Shown: in pieces, positions 7,901 through 14,716 of the stretch
Position numbering within the stretch: position 1 is the first letter of the stretch
Layout: each line of letters opens with the position of its first letter
DNA from: Mariniphaga sp041686935
Lineage (GTDB): Bacteria > Bacteroidota > Bacteroidia > Bacteroidales > Prolixibacteraceae
Direction: 5' to 3'
NCBI GenBank assembly: GCA_041686935.1
Contig: JAWLCW010000005.1
Coordinates: 1 to 64,000 of the forward strand
Length of the DNA: 64,000 nt
Made by a program: the position numbers and the translations under genes
Notes under the pieces: model-generated
What the model was told of the DNA's origin: nothing
Seen by the model: the letters and a program-made list of their open reading frames with translations, nothing else
The model's database searches: none

Positions 7901-8747
7901 GGAATACACCTGGGACTGGCACAAGTATTACGGCTGCGGAACAATGAATTCAAGTAAATACCTGATTACTTTCCGTTCGTCAAGCGCTGGCTACAACGAT
8001 TTGCTGAACTTCGGCGGAACCGGCAACATCAGCGGGTGGAAAGCAGGATGTACCAACAACCTCATTGCGGCTGACGGGATATTGAACGGACCCGATTATA
8101 CCCGTACATGTACCTGTTCCTATCCATTGCAATCCAGTTTCGGACTGGCACACATGCCCGATGCCGGCGTGGAAATGTGGACGCTGAACAGGCTGGACAT
8201 TGGAAATGAAGCAATAAGAGCACTGGGAATTAACTTCGGCGCTCCGGGCAACAGACGGGAGAACGGGGTTCTCTGGCTCGAGTATCCCAGGGTTTATCCC
8301 GAAGGTCCCGATATTTCCGTTTCATTGGAATCCGGGTCGCCGGAATGGTTTAAACACCATGCCTCGTGGATTGAAAATCCGGAAAACGGATATAACTGGG
8401 TGGCTTCCTACGGGATGCAGGGGGTATCATCTGTATCAGTCAAACTGAATCCCGGAGAATCACAGGATGAAAATACTTATACCGTGAAACTCTTTTTTGC
8501 CGAGCCTGATAACCTTCAAACCGGAGAACGGATTTTCGATGTTGCACTTCAGGGTGAAAAGGTGATTGAGCAGTTCGACGTTGCATCAGAGGCAGGCGGA
8601 CCAAAACGAACCGTAACAAAGGAATTCAGAAACATAAAGGTAAAGGATGAACTGAAAGTGGATTTTACAGGCATTAAAAACAAACCGGTTATTTCCGGTA
8701 TTGAAATCGTGATGGACGGTTACAATGCAAGGTCCGCGATGAAATAG
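4953..8747 (+). CDS. Secreted PQQ-like double beta-propeller with methyltransferase-like insert and malectin domain
   Basis: The 1264-residue protein has a signal peptide (MKFQLTGIILFFL...CFSA), so it acts outside the cytoplasm. Residues about 25-460 form PQQ-type propeller blades, shown by repeats such as GEELWRF, GELLWKY and GEKIWTN. Residues about 463-613 look like a class I SAM-methyltransferase fold with a degenerate motif I (ICGETDNG) and an acidic VVVEPN strand. A second propeller follows (about 616-1090), with an RTCTCSY Cys motif near 1050. A malectin-like domain (YTVKLFFAEP, RIFDVALQGE, PVISGIEI) ends it. I recall the same order in planctomycete PQQ proteins. The function is unknown; an extracytoplasmic methyltransferase is implausible, so the insert is probably inactive. 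The ATG at 4953 gives the signal peptide; an upstream frame from 4866 is less likely. Confidence 0.85.
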   Translation: MKFQLTGIILFFLSNTCFSATGSSDWPMWRYDAGRRGFAEVTLPQNPELLWTRQLEEPKRCWPFQFEDHFTGGNPDQIGKLSFDLSYEPVVGEGKLFVPSMVSDKVTAYSAENGEELWRFYAGGPVRFAPVYNSGRVWFISDDGHLYCVDAGTGELLWKYKGSFSERMVLGNERVISVWPARGGPFFHDDVIYFAAGVVPFEGTFIHAVNAITGEKIWTNSTSGSQWSLHQHGGAYSYGGPSPQGYLALSGDKLVVPGGRTPPAVYDRHTGEFLYFNQASGAVGKGAGGYRAFVSDEWYFNHGMLYSLEDGAQYGHVPGDVITGNAFIGKKADTLVAHYSDVKKTEVEVADRLERGAIRKIYEVEEQWKVEMEGFDRLWFATGSHFVISKNDGHTAALVAVSTDGSPGRTVWETDVDGEIWSIFGGNEQLFIVTLEGKIYCYGTTSGKQAIHHRHNPEIPETDTEKKDLANSVIEESGIYDGYALICGETDNGLILELIKKSSLHFVVVEPNAGKREQMKRYFDEAGLYGRRVAIVEKNQNATPFLPYIYSLIVVNEMEYSPADIRMIYNSLRPYGGTACFMSGNSEMLETESRISLENSRIISKDGFTYLTRKGSLPGSDQWTHQYGSAANRTYSDDDLVKPPLGTLWFGGPSNLNTLPRHHNGPIPQVAGGRLFILGMETISARCVYTGRELWVHEIPGIGHPFTDLELEEKFWSGQEVYMSNHPGANFIGSPYVSGEEEVYVIHKDRLLTLDAATGDIRVEFRLPSVPDIEVPEFGHIVVSGDYMIVTIDPQLFDDGLPGKDKNWNATSSTTLLVMNRHSGGILWTLKAKTGFRHNAIVAGTDRLFLVDGLSEVVAELMQRRGLMDEVKSELKAFDLRTGKELWTADEKIFGTWLGYYEDKDILLQGGRLGQRGPLADEPGDRLIAHSASTGEILWEKNRKYSGPLGLHPDMIITGRPGEAAINPLTGEDAVKNHPVTGEEYTWDWHKYYGCGTMNSSKYLITFRSSSAGYNDLLNFGGTGNISGWKAGCTNNLIAADGILNGPDYTRTCTCSYPLQSSFGLAHMPDAGVEMWTLNRLDIGNEAIRALGINFGAPGNRRENGVLWLEYPRVYPEGPDISVSLESGSPEWFKHHASWIENPENGYNWVASYGMQGVSSVSVKLNPGESQDENTYTVKLFFAEPDNLQTGERIFDVALQGEKVIEQFDVASEAGGPKRTVTKEFRNIKVKDELKVDFTGIKNKPVISGIEIVMDGYNARSAMK

Positions 8748-8763
8748 CGGTAAATAAAAAAAC

Positions 8764-10188
8764 ATGAGAAATACCTTGATTAAAATACAGGCAGTTGTTA
8801 TTCTTATTTTCGGATTTATTCTGTTAAGTACCGGGCAATGTGCATCATGTCCTATTCCTGTGTTCAGGTATGCATTGGAATACTGGGAAACAGACCCCTA
8901 CATTCTGGAAATTATTTATGAAAATTCACTTTCGCCGGAAGAGGAAGAGCTGGTAACTTATCTGTCTGACGCTTCATCGGGCAGAAATGTGAGGGCAAAT
9001 ATCCATGTAATAAAGACGGATGCTGCCGGAAATTTCGAAAACTACACCCGCGGTTATTTGAACCACCAAACCAAAAAACCTGTCATGGTGCTCCGGTATC
9101 CCCGAATCAGTGGCAATAACCGGGTGATTTGGTCGGGTTTGTTGAACAAAGCCAATATTGACCGGTTGCTTCAGTCCCCGGTACGGAAAAACATCGGACA
9201 AAAACTGGCCGGGGAAGCCACGGCTATTTGGTTATTCCTGGAAAGCGGAAACCGCCGAAAAGACAGGGATGCACTGGGTATCCTTGAAAAGGAATTAAAG
9301 CGCCTGGAACAAACCCTTGTTTTACCCGACCGGCAATTATGGATGGGACCCAACGGCGTGGTTCCGGAGATTAAGTTTGAAATAGTAAGGTTGTCGCGCG
9401 ACAATCCACACGAAGAGCAACTGGTAAAAATGCTGCTGAACAGCGAGGATGACTTGACTGAATTTGATGATGAACCGATGGTATTTCCGGTGTTTGGCCG
9501 TGGAATCGCGCTTTACGGAATAGTGGGGAAAGGCATCAACGAGTGGAATATCAGGGATGCGGCAGAGTTTCTGACGGGGCCGTGTTCGTGCCAGGCCAAA
9601 TTGTTAAATCCGGGTGTCGATTTGCTTATGTCCATGGACTGGGACAAAGTTGTTGAACATGTAACCGATATCAGCATTGCCAATCCGCTGAGCGGGATGG
9701 GGGATTTCAGCAACAGGGAAGAAGAAGCAAGAAGACTGCTGGAATCGGCAACAGCCAGGCGATTCGGTTCTGAAATCAGGAGAAGTGAAACAAAAAGAGA
9801 TACAGACCCCGAAAAAGTGGTGGTATTGAATATTTTTGGCCATGCGGGAAACGAACAGGAAAAAGAAAAAAAAGAAGTTGACGGGGAACCGGCGGAAAAT
9901 ATAAAAATACCGCAGGCAATTGAGTCAAAACTCAACAGGGATGCCGTTTCCGCTGCCGTGCCGGAAGTTGAAGAGGCACCTGAAACAAAACAGCCCGAAA
10001 TTCGACGGGCGGCAGAAAAAGAAACAGTGTTGCAAAATGTCCCGGAAATGGAAGAAACACAAAAATCAGTTGTTGACAGAAATGGCGGGAAGAAAGATTT
10101 CACCATGCTTTTGCTCGTTTTGGGAGGAATTGTTTTGCTGGTTTTTTTGGGTGGTTTGATTTGGTTCCTGAAGATTTCAAAAAAATAA
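8764..10188 (+). CDS. Membrane-tethered periplasmic protein of unknown function with CxxC and CxC motifs
   Basis: The 474-residue protein has an N-terminal hydrophobic segment (residues 8-23), a CASCPIPVFRYALEYW block at 26-41, a long soluble region with GPCSCQ near residue 273, a Lys/Glu-rich low-complexity stretch (about 340-440), and a C-terminal membrane segment (about 446-468). This predicts a periplasmic domain anchored at both ends or at the C-terminus. I recall CPxPVxRYALExW in uncharacterised planctomycete and verrucomicrobial proteins, but no function is known to me. The paired cysteines could bind metal or be redox active, which is inference. It starts 16 bases after the propeller gene and ends 4 bases before the permease gene, so cotranscription is likely. 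Confidence 0.75.
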   Translation: MRNTLIKIQAVVILIFGFILLSTGQCASCPIPVFRYALEYWETDPYILEIIYENSLSPEEEELVTYLSDASSGRNVRANIHVIKTDAAGNFENYTRGYLNHQTKKPVMVLRYPRISGNNRVIWSGLLNKANIDRLLQSPVRKNIGQKLAGEATAIWLFLESGNRRKDRDALGILEKELKRLEQTLVLPDRQLWMGPNGVVPEIKFEIVRLSRDNPHEEQLVKMLLNSEDDLTEFDDEPMVFPVFGRGIALYGIVGKGINEWNIRDAAEFLTGPCSCQAKLLNPGVDLLMSMDWDKVVEHVTDISIANPLSGMGDFSNREEEARRLLESATARRFGSEIRRSETKRDTDPEKVVVLNIFGHAGNEQEKEKKEVDGEPAENIKIPQAIESKLNRDAVSAAVPEVEEAPETKQPEIRRAAEKETVLQNVPEMEETQKSVVDRNGGKKDFTMLLLVLGGIVLLVFLGGLIWFLKISKK

Positions 10189-10192
10189 AAAT

Positions 10193-11488
10193 ATGAACAT
10201 TTGGAAAATAATAAAGAGTGAACTGCGCCATAAAAAAGCAGGTTTTCTTATGGGAGTTTTGTCGCTTGTGGTGGCTACTGCGGGATTCGTGGCCACCTTC
10301 ATATTGCTGAAGGGCGATGAACTGGCAACGGAGCAGAAGTTTATGGAGAAGGAAAAGGAACTTAGGGAAGAGATGGTTCAATTGGAAGACGATTACCGGA
10401 TTATTATGCGGAATATGGGATACAATGTTTTGATTTTGAACAAAGAACAAAGTATTTCTGAACTCGAAAAAAACGGATTTGCAACCACTTATCTCGATTA
10501 TGAAGATGCCTGGGTGGTGGCGGAAAGCGGCATAAAAACACTGAACCACCTGATGCCTGTTTTGCAGGAGAAAATATTCTGGAAAGAGAAAAACAGGGAA
10601 ATCTTTCTGGCAGGAATTCCCGGTCAGGTGCCGGTTTACAGCAAGCCCGGGCACCTTACCGATGATTTCGAATACCGCTCACCCATCATGGAGCGGGTGC
10701 CCGACGGAAAAGTCGATCTTGGGGAAGAAGTGGCTGTTTCGCTCAACCTCAGGCCGGGCGATAAAATCGTTATCGGCGGAGTGGAGTTTGAAGTGAACCG
10801 GGTTTATTCGCGTCGCGGCACCCGTGACGATTTAACGGTTTGGGTGCCGCTCGGTGATGCGCAAAAAATTCTCGGAAGGCCCGGAAAAATCAATGGCATT
10901 CTGGCACTGGAATGTGTTTGTGCCATCGACGAACTGGGACAACTGAAGAGCGAAATGAGCGCCATATTGCCTCATGCCCGGGTGTTTGAATTCAGTTCAC
11001 TTATTGCGGCCCGCGCCGATGTGAGAAAAAGAGCCTCAGAACTGCACGAGGAAGTTTTATCTGCAGAAATAATGCACCAGGCCAAACTCAGGCGGGAAAA
11101 GGAAAGGCTGGCGTCAGTGCTCGTGGTTTTACTTATCGCGGCAGCATCAGTCTGGATTTTTGTCTCCATTCTGAATAACGTGAGGGAACGGAAACACGAA
11201 ACAGGTATTTTGCGGGCCATCGGGTTCAGCCGGATTCAGGTGCTTCAGATATTTTTGGGAAAATCAGCTATTATGGGAATAATCGCCGGAGTTGCCGGAT
11301 GTTTGCTTGGAGTGGCCGTCGGACTATACTTTGGTGGAGCAGAGGGCGGCACTTTTTCGGAACTGGTGAGTCTGCCGGTGGTTCTGCTGGGTCTGTTGCT
11401 GGCGCCGGTGCTGGCATTAACAGCCGGTTTTTTGCCTTCGGTGATGGCCGCCGGACAAGACCCGGCAGTTATTTTGAGTGAAGAATAG
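10193..11488 (+). CDS. FtsX/MacB-type ABC transporter permease
   Basis: The 431-residue protein has one N-terminal membrane helix (about 17-39), a large periplasmic domain (about 40-300), and three C-terminal helices (about 305-327, 360-383, 395-418). This is the FtsX/MacB/LolC layout. The hallmark cytoplasmic loop RERKHETGILRAIGFSRIQVLQIFL follows the second helix. A coiled-coil-like Glu/Lys-rich segment (about 47-65) and an ECVC motif near residue 241 lie in the periplasmic part. Mechanotransmission transporters of this class move lipoproteins, peptides or envelope signals rather than importing solutes. The cognate ATPase is the next gene. The substrate is not evident. Confidence 0.9.
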   Translation: MNIWKIIKSELRHKKAGFLMGVLSLVVATAGFVATFILLKGDELATEQKFMEKEKELREEMVQLEDDYRIIMRNMGYNVLILNKEQSISELEKNGFATTYLDYEDAWVVAESGIKTLNHLMPVLQEKIFWKEKNREIFLAGIPGQVPVYSKPGHLTDDFEYRSPIMERVPDGKVDLGEEVAVSLNLRPGDKIVIGGVEFEVNRVYSRRGTRDDLTVWVPLGDAQKILGRPGKINGILALECVCAIDELGQLKSEMSAILPHARVFEFSSLIAARADVRKRASELHEEVLSAEIMHQAKLRREKERLASVLVVLLIAAASVWIFVSILNNVRERKHETGILRAIGFSRIQVLQIFLGKSAIMGIIAGVAGCLLGVAVGLYFGGAEGGTFSELVSLPVVLLGLLLAPVLALTAGFLPSVMAAGQDPAVILSEE

Positions 11489-11541
11489 CGTGGTGATTTT
11501 TAGAGGTTGACAGGAAATAATGTTTATTGACGATTATTGGA

Positions 11542-12213
11542 ATGGTACTACAGGTAACAGGATTAAAAAAAAGATACAATTCAGGGAATAAGGAAGAAGT
11601 AAAAGCCGTAGATGGCATTTCGCTGGAAGTTGGCAAAGGAGAACTGGTTGCAGTGAACGGACCCAGCGGCTGCGGGAAAACCACACTATTACTTATAGCC
11701 GGCGGGCTTTTATTTCCCGATGAAGGAGAAGTTTTGCTCGGTGGACAGAGTTTTTACACGATTCCGTCGAAGGAACGGGACAGGAAACGGGCTGAAAATG
11801 TGGGATTTGTTTTTCAGCAGTTTTACCTGGTTCCCTATCTCGATGTGCTTGATAATGTATTGATTCCTTCGGTGGGGACACATACCTGGTCTGCTGCCAT
11901 CGAAAAAAGGGCGAAAGATCTAATCGGTCAGTTCAATCTTTCCCACAGGTTGCACCATAAGCCCGGTGAACTCAGTACCGGCGAACGCCAGCGGGTTGCC
12001 CTGGCCCGGGCATTGATAAATGAACCCAAAATCCTGTTTGCAGATGAACCCACAGGAAACCTCGACGACGAAAATGCAGAAGTGGTTTTAAAAGCCATGT
12101 CTGATTTTACCCGCGATGGAGGTGCAGTGTTGCTCGTAACCCACGACAGCAGGGTGGGGAATCGTGCTAACAGAAAATACCGCATGAAAAACGGAAAATT
12201 CCTGAACACATAA
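11542..12213 (+). CDS. LolD/MacB-type ABC transporter ATPase
   Basis: The 223-residue ATPase has Walker A GPSGCGKTT, Q-loop FVFQQFYLVPYLDVLDNV, signature LSTGERQRVALARAL (LSTGE instead of the usual LSGGQ), Walker B ILFADEPTGNLD, and the switch His in LLVTHD. The DEPTGNLD string is typical of the LolD/MacB/FtsE branch, which pairs with FtsX-type permeases such as the preceding gene. The ATG at 11542 is preferred over an in-frame TTG at 11527 because the family begins with a short VLQVTGLKK-like strand. It would hydrolyse ATP in the cytoplasm to drive the permease. Confidence 0.93.
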   Translation: MVLQVTGLKKRYNSGNKEEVKAVDGISLEVGKGELVAVNGPSGCGKTTLLLIAGGLLFPDEGEVLLGGQSFYTIPSKERDRKRAENVGFVFQQFYLVPYLDVLDNVLIPSVGTHTWSAAIEKRAKDLIGQFNLSHRLHHKPGELSTGERQRVALARALINEPKILFADEPTGNLDDENAEVVLKAMSDFTRDGGAVLLVTHDSRVGNRANRKYRMKNGKFLNT

Positions 12214-12247
12214 CCTGGTTTTTAAAACCCATTTTTTTGAAATTGCC

Positions 12248-14482
12248 ATGAAGAGATGCATTCTGCTTTTTGTTATAATTTTGTTTTTTAATTTTTTCAG
12301 TAAAACAGCGTATTCCCAACCATTTCAGATAATCAGAGGTTTTGTTTTTAATACTGAAACCAATGAACCGGTTCCCAATGCGAACCTGGTAGTGCCCGGC
12401 ACTCAAACAGGAACCAGTTCGGATACCGACGGTCATTTTGAACTTCGGCTTTCAGCCGGGGAATATACCATCAGGGTAACTTCCGTTGGTTTCTCTCACA
12501 AGGAAGTTAAAATAAGGGTTTCGGAAGATTTATCCGAAATTTTGAGGATAGGTTTGACCCCTGCAAAACTTGAAATAGGCAGCGTTGACGTTTTCGGCAG
12601 CTATTTTCTGCCAGACAGGGATACTTCTGTAAACAGGATTCCCGTATCGATTTTGCCGGCAATGACAACCATCAGCGCTGTTGAAATTGAAAAACAGGGT
12701 GCCGTGACCCTTGTCGATGTCCTAAAATTTGTTCCGGGAGGCTGGACCGAAACCCGTGGCCGGAAAACAAAACAGTTCTTTTCGGTACGCGGGCAGAAAT
12801 ATCCATATCCTGATTATTCCATCAATGGCGTCTGGCAAAAGGAATTTGAAGAAACCGGTTACTTCCTGTCGGCTCTTGATATCGAATCGGTGGAGATAGT
12901 CCGCTCCAGCAGCGCCCTGGTAAAAGGCTTGTCGGGGCTAACTGGTGTTGTGGATGTAAAAACAAAAAAACAGGAACGCGAAACCATTTCGCTGGTGGCC
13001 AAATACGGTGGATTGAACAGCTACATGACGAACCTGCACTATGGCAATAAAATCAACGATTTAGCTTTTAATACCTCCGCAACCTTTTTTGGAACTGATG
13101 GCCCACCCGGAAGAAATGGCAAGGAACGCATCGGTAATTTTCACGGTAATCTCGACTGGAAAATAAATTCAGGGTTCAGTCTCTCTGCGGGGGCATCTTA
13201 CATCAATGGATTGCGGCAACTGGTCAGGATTGACGACGAAATTGGGGCTCCCAATATTAAAAACAGGATTGAAAAATACGACCCGGTGCGCACTGTCTTA
13301 ACTTACGTAAAACTGAATTACACAGGGAATGATGGCGCGGTTACTGAGTTGCAGACCAATATGGCTTACCGGAATGTGGACTTTGCAAACTACAACATTG
13401 CGCAGGAAACAACGGCATGGCACGATGAAAACGACTGGGAATACGGGTTAAATGTGTTGCACAACCGTCCGTTAAGTGCAACGAACACGTTGCGTATCGG
13501 CGCCCTTTACAACCATTGGGTGGCCCCTGAAGGGAAACGTTTTTACGTGGGCCGGAGCAGCAATGTTCATACCTTTTCGGGAGTAATTGCCAGTGAACAG
13601 AAGATTGGGAAATTTTTGTTCGACGCCGGTTTCAGGTTAATTGGCGGCCACATAGTGGAGTGGGGAGGTTTTGGCATTGAAGGAAGTGCCGCAGGATTTC
13701 AGAATGTGGCGCCCATTGAGAACCAGGCAGCGCCGGTTGAATGGCAGTCTGTTCTGGGCGCTTCATACATCATTTCCGGTACTTCGTCGTTGCACTATAA
13801 TTTCTCCGGAGGAACCATCGCACCGCGGAAAGGAAGTTTAACCGGCGAAGGTAAAAATCCTGAAAACGAAGGCCGTTTTCAGCACGACCTGGGTTTCAGG
13901 TATAAATCGGCAAACCGGAGTGAAATTTCGGTAAGTTCATTTTTTGCCCAAAGGAATCATTCCATCGATTTTAGCGGACAAACCATTGTAACCGAAAATG
14001 ATTTGGTGATGGAACTGTATGAAAATACCGACAAACGCAGTTACGGCGTTGAAATGTCGGCCAAACTGAATGTTCCTTCCCTGCATAGTTATATTTTCGG
14101 GAATGCTTTGTTGATGAAAGGGGAAAAAGAATCCAACGGCAGCATGGTAAAAGATGAACAACTGCCCCAGGTTATTCTGAATACCGGTTTTTACTTCGAA
14201 TCTTCCGGTTTCGATGCAAATGTTTTCGTCAACTACACCGGGCCATACACAAATAACCGGTTCGTAAATTCTGCATGGGTTCAGGAACACGGTGATTTTC
14301 CACTGGGCGATTTTCTGTCGTTTGATTTAACTACAGGTTACACCTTTTCGGAGCGTTTTACCACCAGGTTTTTTGTTGAAGTAAAAAATATTCTGGATAA
14401 AAAGTATATGACCGTTGCGGGATACCCGGATCCGGGCCGGTTGTTGCTGGCAGGTCTTAAAATAAGCAACCTGTCAAAATAA
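12248..14482 (+). CDS. TonB-dependent outer-membrane receptor with CarboxypepD_reg domain
   Basis: The 744-residue protein has a signal peptide ending at AYSQ, an N-terminal CarboxypepD_reg-like beta domain (RGFVFNTETNEPVPNANLVVPG...YTIRVTSVGF, about 28-110), a plug domain (about 130-240, with VTLVDVLKFVPGG and SVEIVRSSSALVKG), and a 22-strand barrel ending in an aromatic-rich strand (FFVEVKNILDKKYM). It takes up a large or scarce ligand across the outer membrane using TonB energy. There is no SusD partner, so a glycan role is less likely; a metal chelate or peptide is possible. It is the last gene of the five-gene cluster and precedes the converging Feo operon. Confidence 0.92.
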   Translation: MKRCILLFVIILFFNFFSKTAYSQPFQIIRGFVFNTETNEPVPNANLVVPGTQTGTSSDTDGHFELRLSAGEYTIRVTSVGFSHKEVKIRVSEDLSEILRIGLTPAKLEIGSVDVFGSYFLPDRDTSVNRIPVSILPAMTTISAVEIEKQGAVTLVDVLKFVPGGWTETRGRKTKQFFSVRGQKYPYPDYSINGVWQKEFEETGYFLSALDIESVEIVRSSSALVKGLSGLTGVVDVKTKKQERETISLVAKYGGLNSYMTNLHYGNKINDLAFNTSATFFGTDGPPGRNGKERIGNFHGNLDWKINSGFSLSAGASYINGLRQLVRIDDEIGAPNIKNRIEKYDPVRTVLTYVKLNYTGNDGAVTELQTNMAYRNVDFANYNIAQETTAWHDENDWEYGLNVLHNRPLSATNTLRIGALYNHWVAPEGKRFYVGRSSNVHTFSGVIASEQKIGKFLFDAGFRLIGGHIVEWGGFGIEGSAAGFQNVAPIENQAAPVEWQSVLGASYIISGTSSLHYNFSGGTIAPRKGSLTGEGKNPENEGRFQHDLGFRYKSANRSEISVSSFFAQRNHSIDFSGQTIVTENDLVMELYENTDKRSYGVEMSAKLNVPSLHSYIFGNALLMKGEKESNGSMVKDEQLPQVILNTGFYFESSGFDANVFVNYTGPYTNNRFVNSAWVQEHGDFPLGDFLSFDLTTGYTFSERFTTRFFVEVKNILDKKYMTVAGYPDPGRLLLAGLKISNLSK

Positions 14483-14496
14483 AATTGAAAGGAAAT

Positions 14497-14519
14497 AGAA
14501 TATCGCTTTATTCTGTTTT
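14497..14519 (+). terminator. Weak terminator after the TonB receptor
   Basis: AGAATA / TATTCT stem with a six-base loop followed by GTTTTT. It is short and AT-rich, so only a moderate candidate. Confidence 0.4.
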
Positions 14520-14571
14520 TCAAACTAAAATTTTTAAGTTTCAGTCACGCAAAATTACTCTATTCTGAATT

Positions 14572-14703
14572 CTAATGACAGCCGCAACCTTCTTCACATC
14601 CGGCCTTATTTCGTTTTTTCTTTTTCAGAAAGAACTTTCTTGTCAAAAAAAACAGGGCTGCAAGTACGATTATATAAACCAATATGTTTTGTAAATTCCA
14701 CAT
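14572..14703 (-). CDS. FeoB-associated Cys-rich membrane protein
   Basis: A 43-residue frame with ATG at 14703 and TAG at 14572-14574. It encodes a single membrane helix (NILVYIIVLAALFFL, residues 5-19), a basic cluster (RKFFLKKKKRNK), and a C-terminal Cys-rich tail AGCEEGCGCH. This matches the FeoB-associated Cys-rich (FeoC-like or 'virus attachment p12') family found beside feoB in Bacteroidota and Firmicutes. It begins 13 bases after the feoB stop on the same strand. The cysteines may bind iron or sense redox state; this is inferred. It was found by reading the sequence directly because it is too short for usual ORF limits. Confidence 0.88.
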   Translation of the reverse strand: MWNLQNILVYIIVLAALFFLTRKFFLKKKKRNKAGCEEGCGCH

Positions 14704-14716
14704 AATCTTTTCAAGT

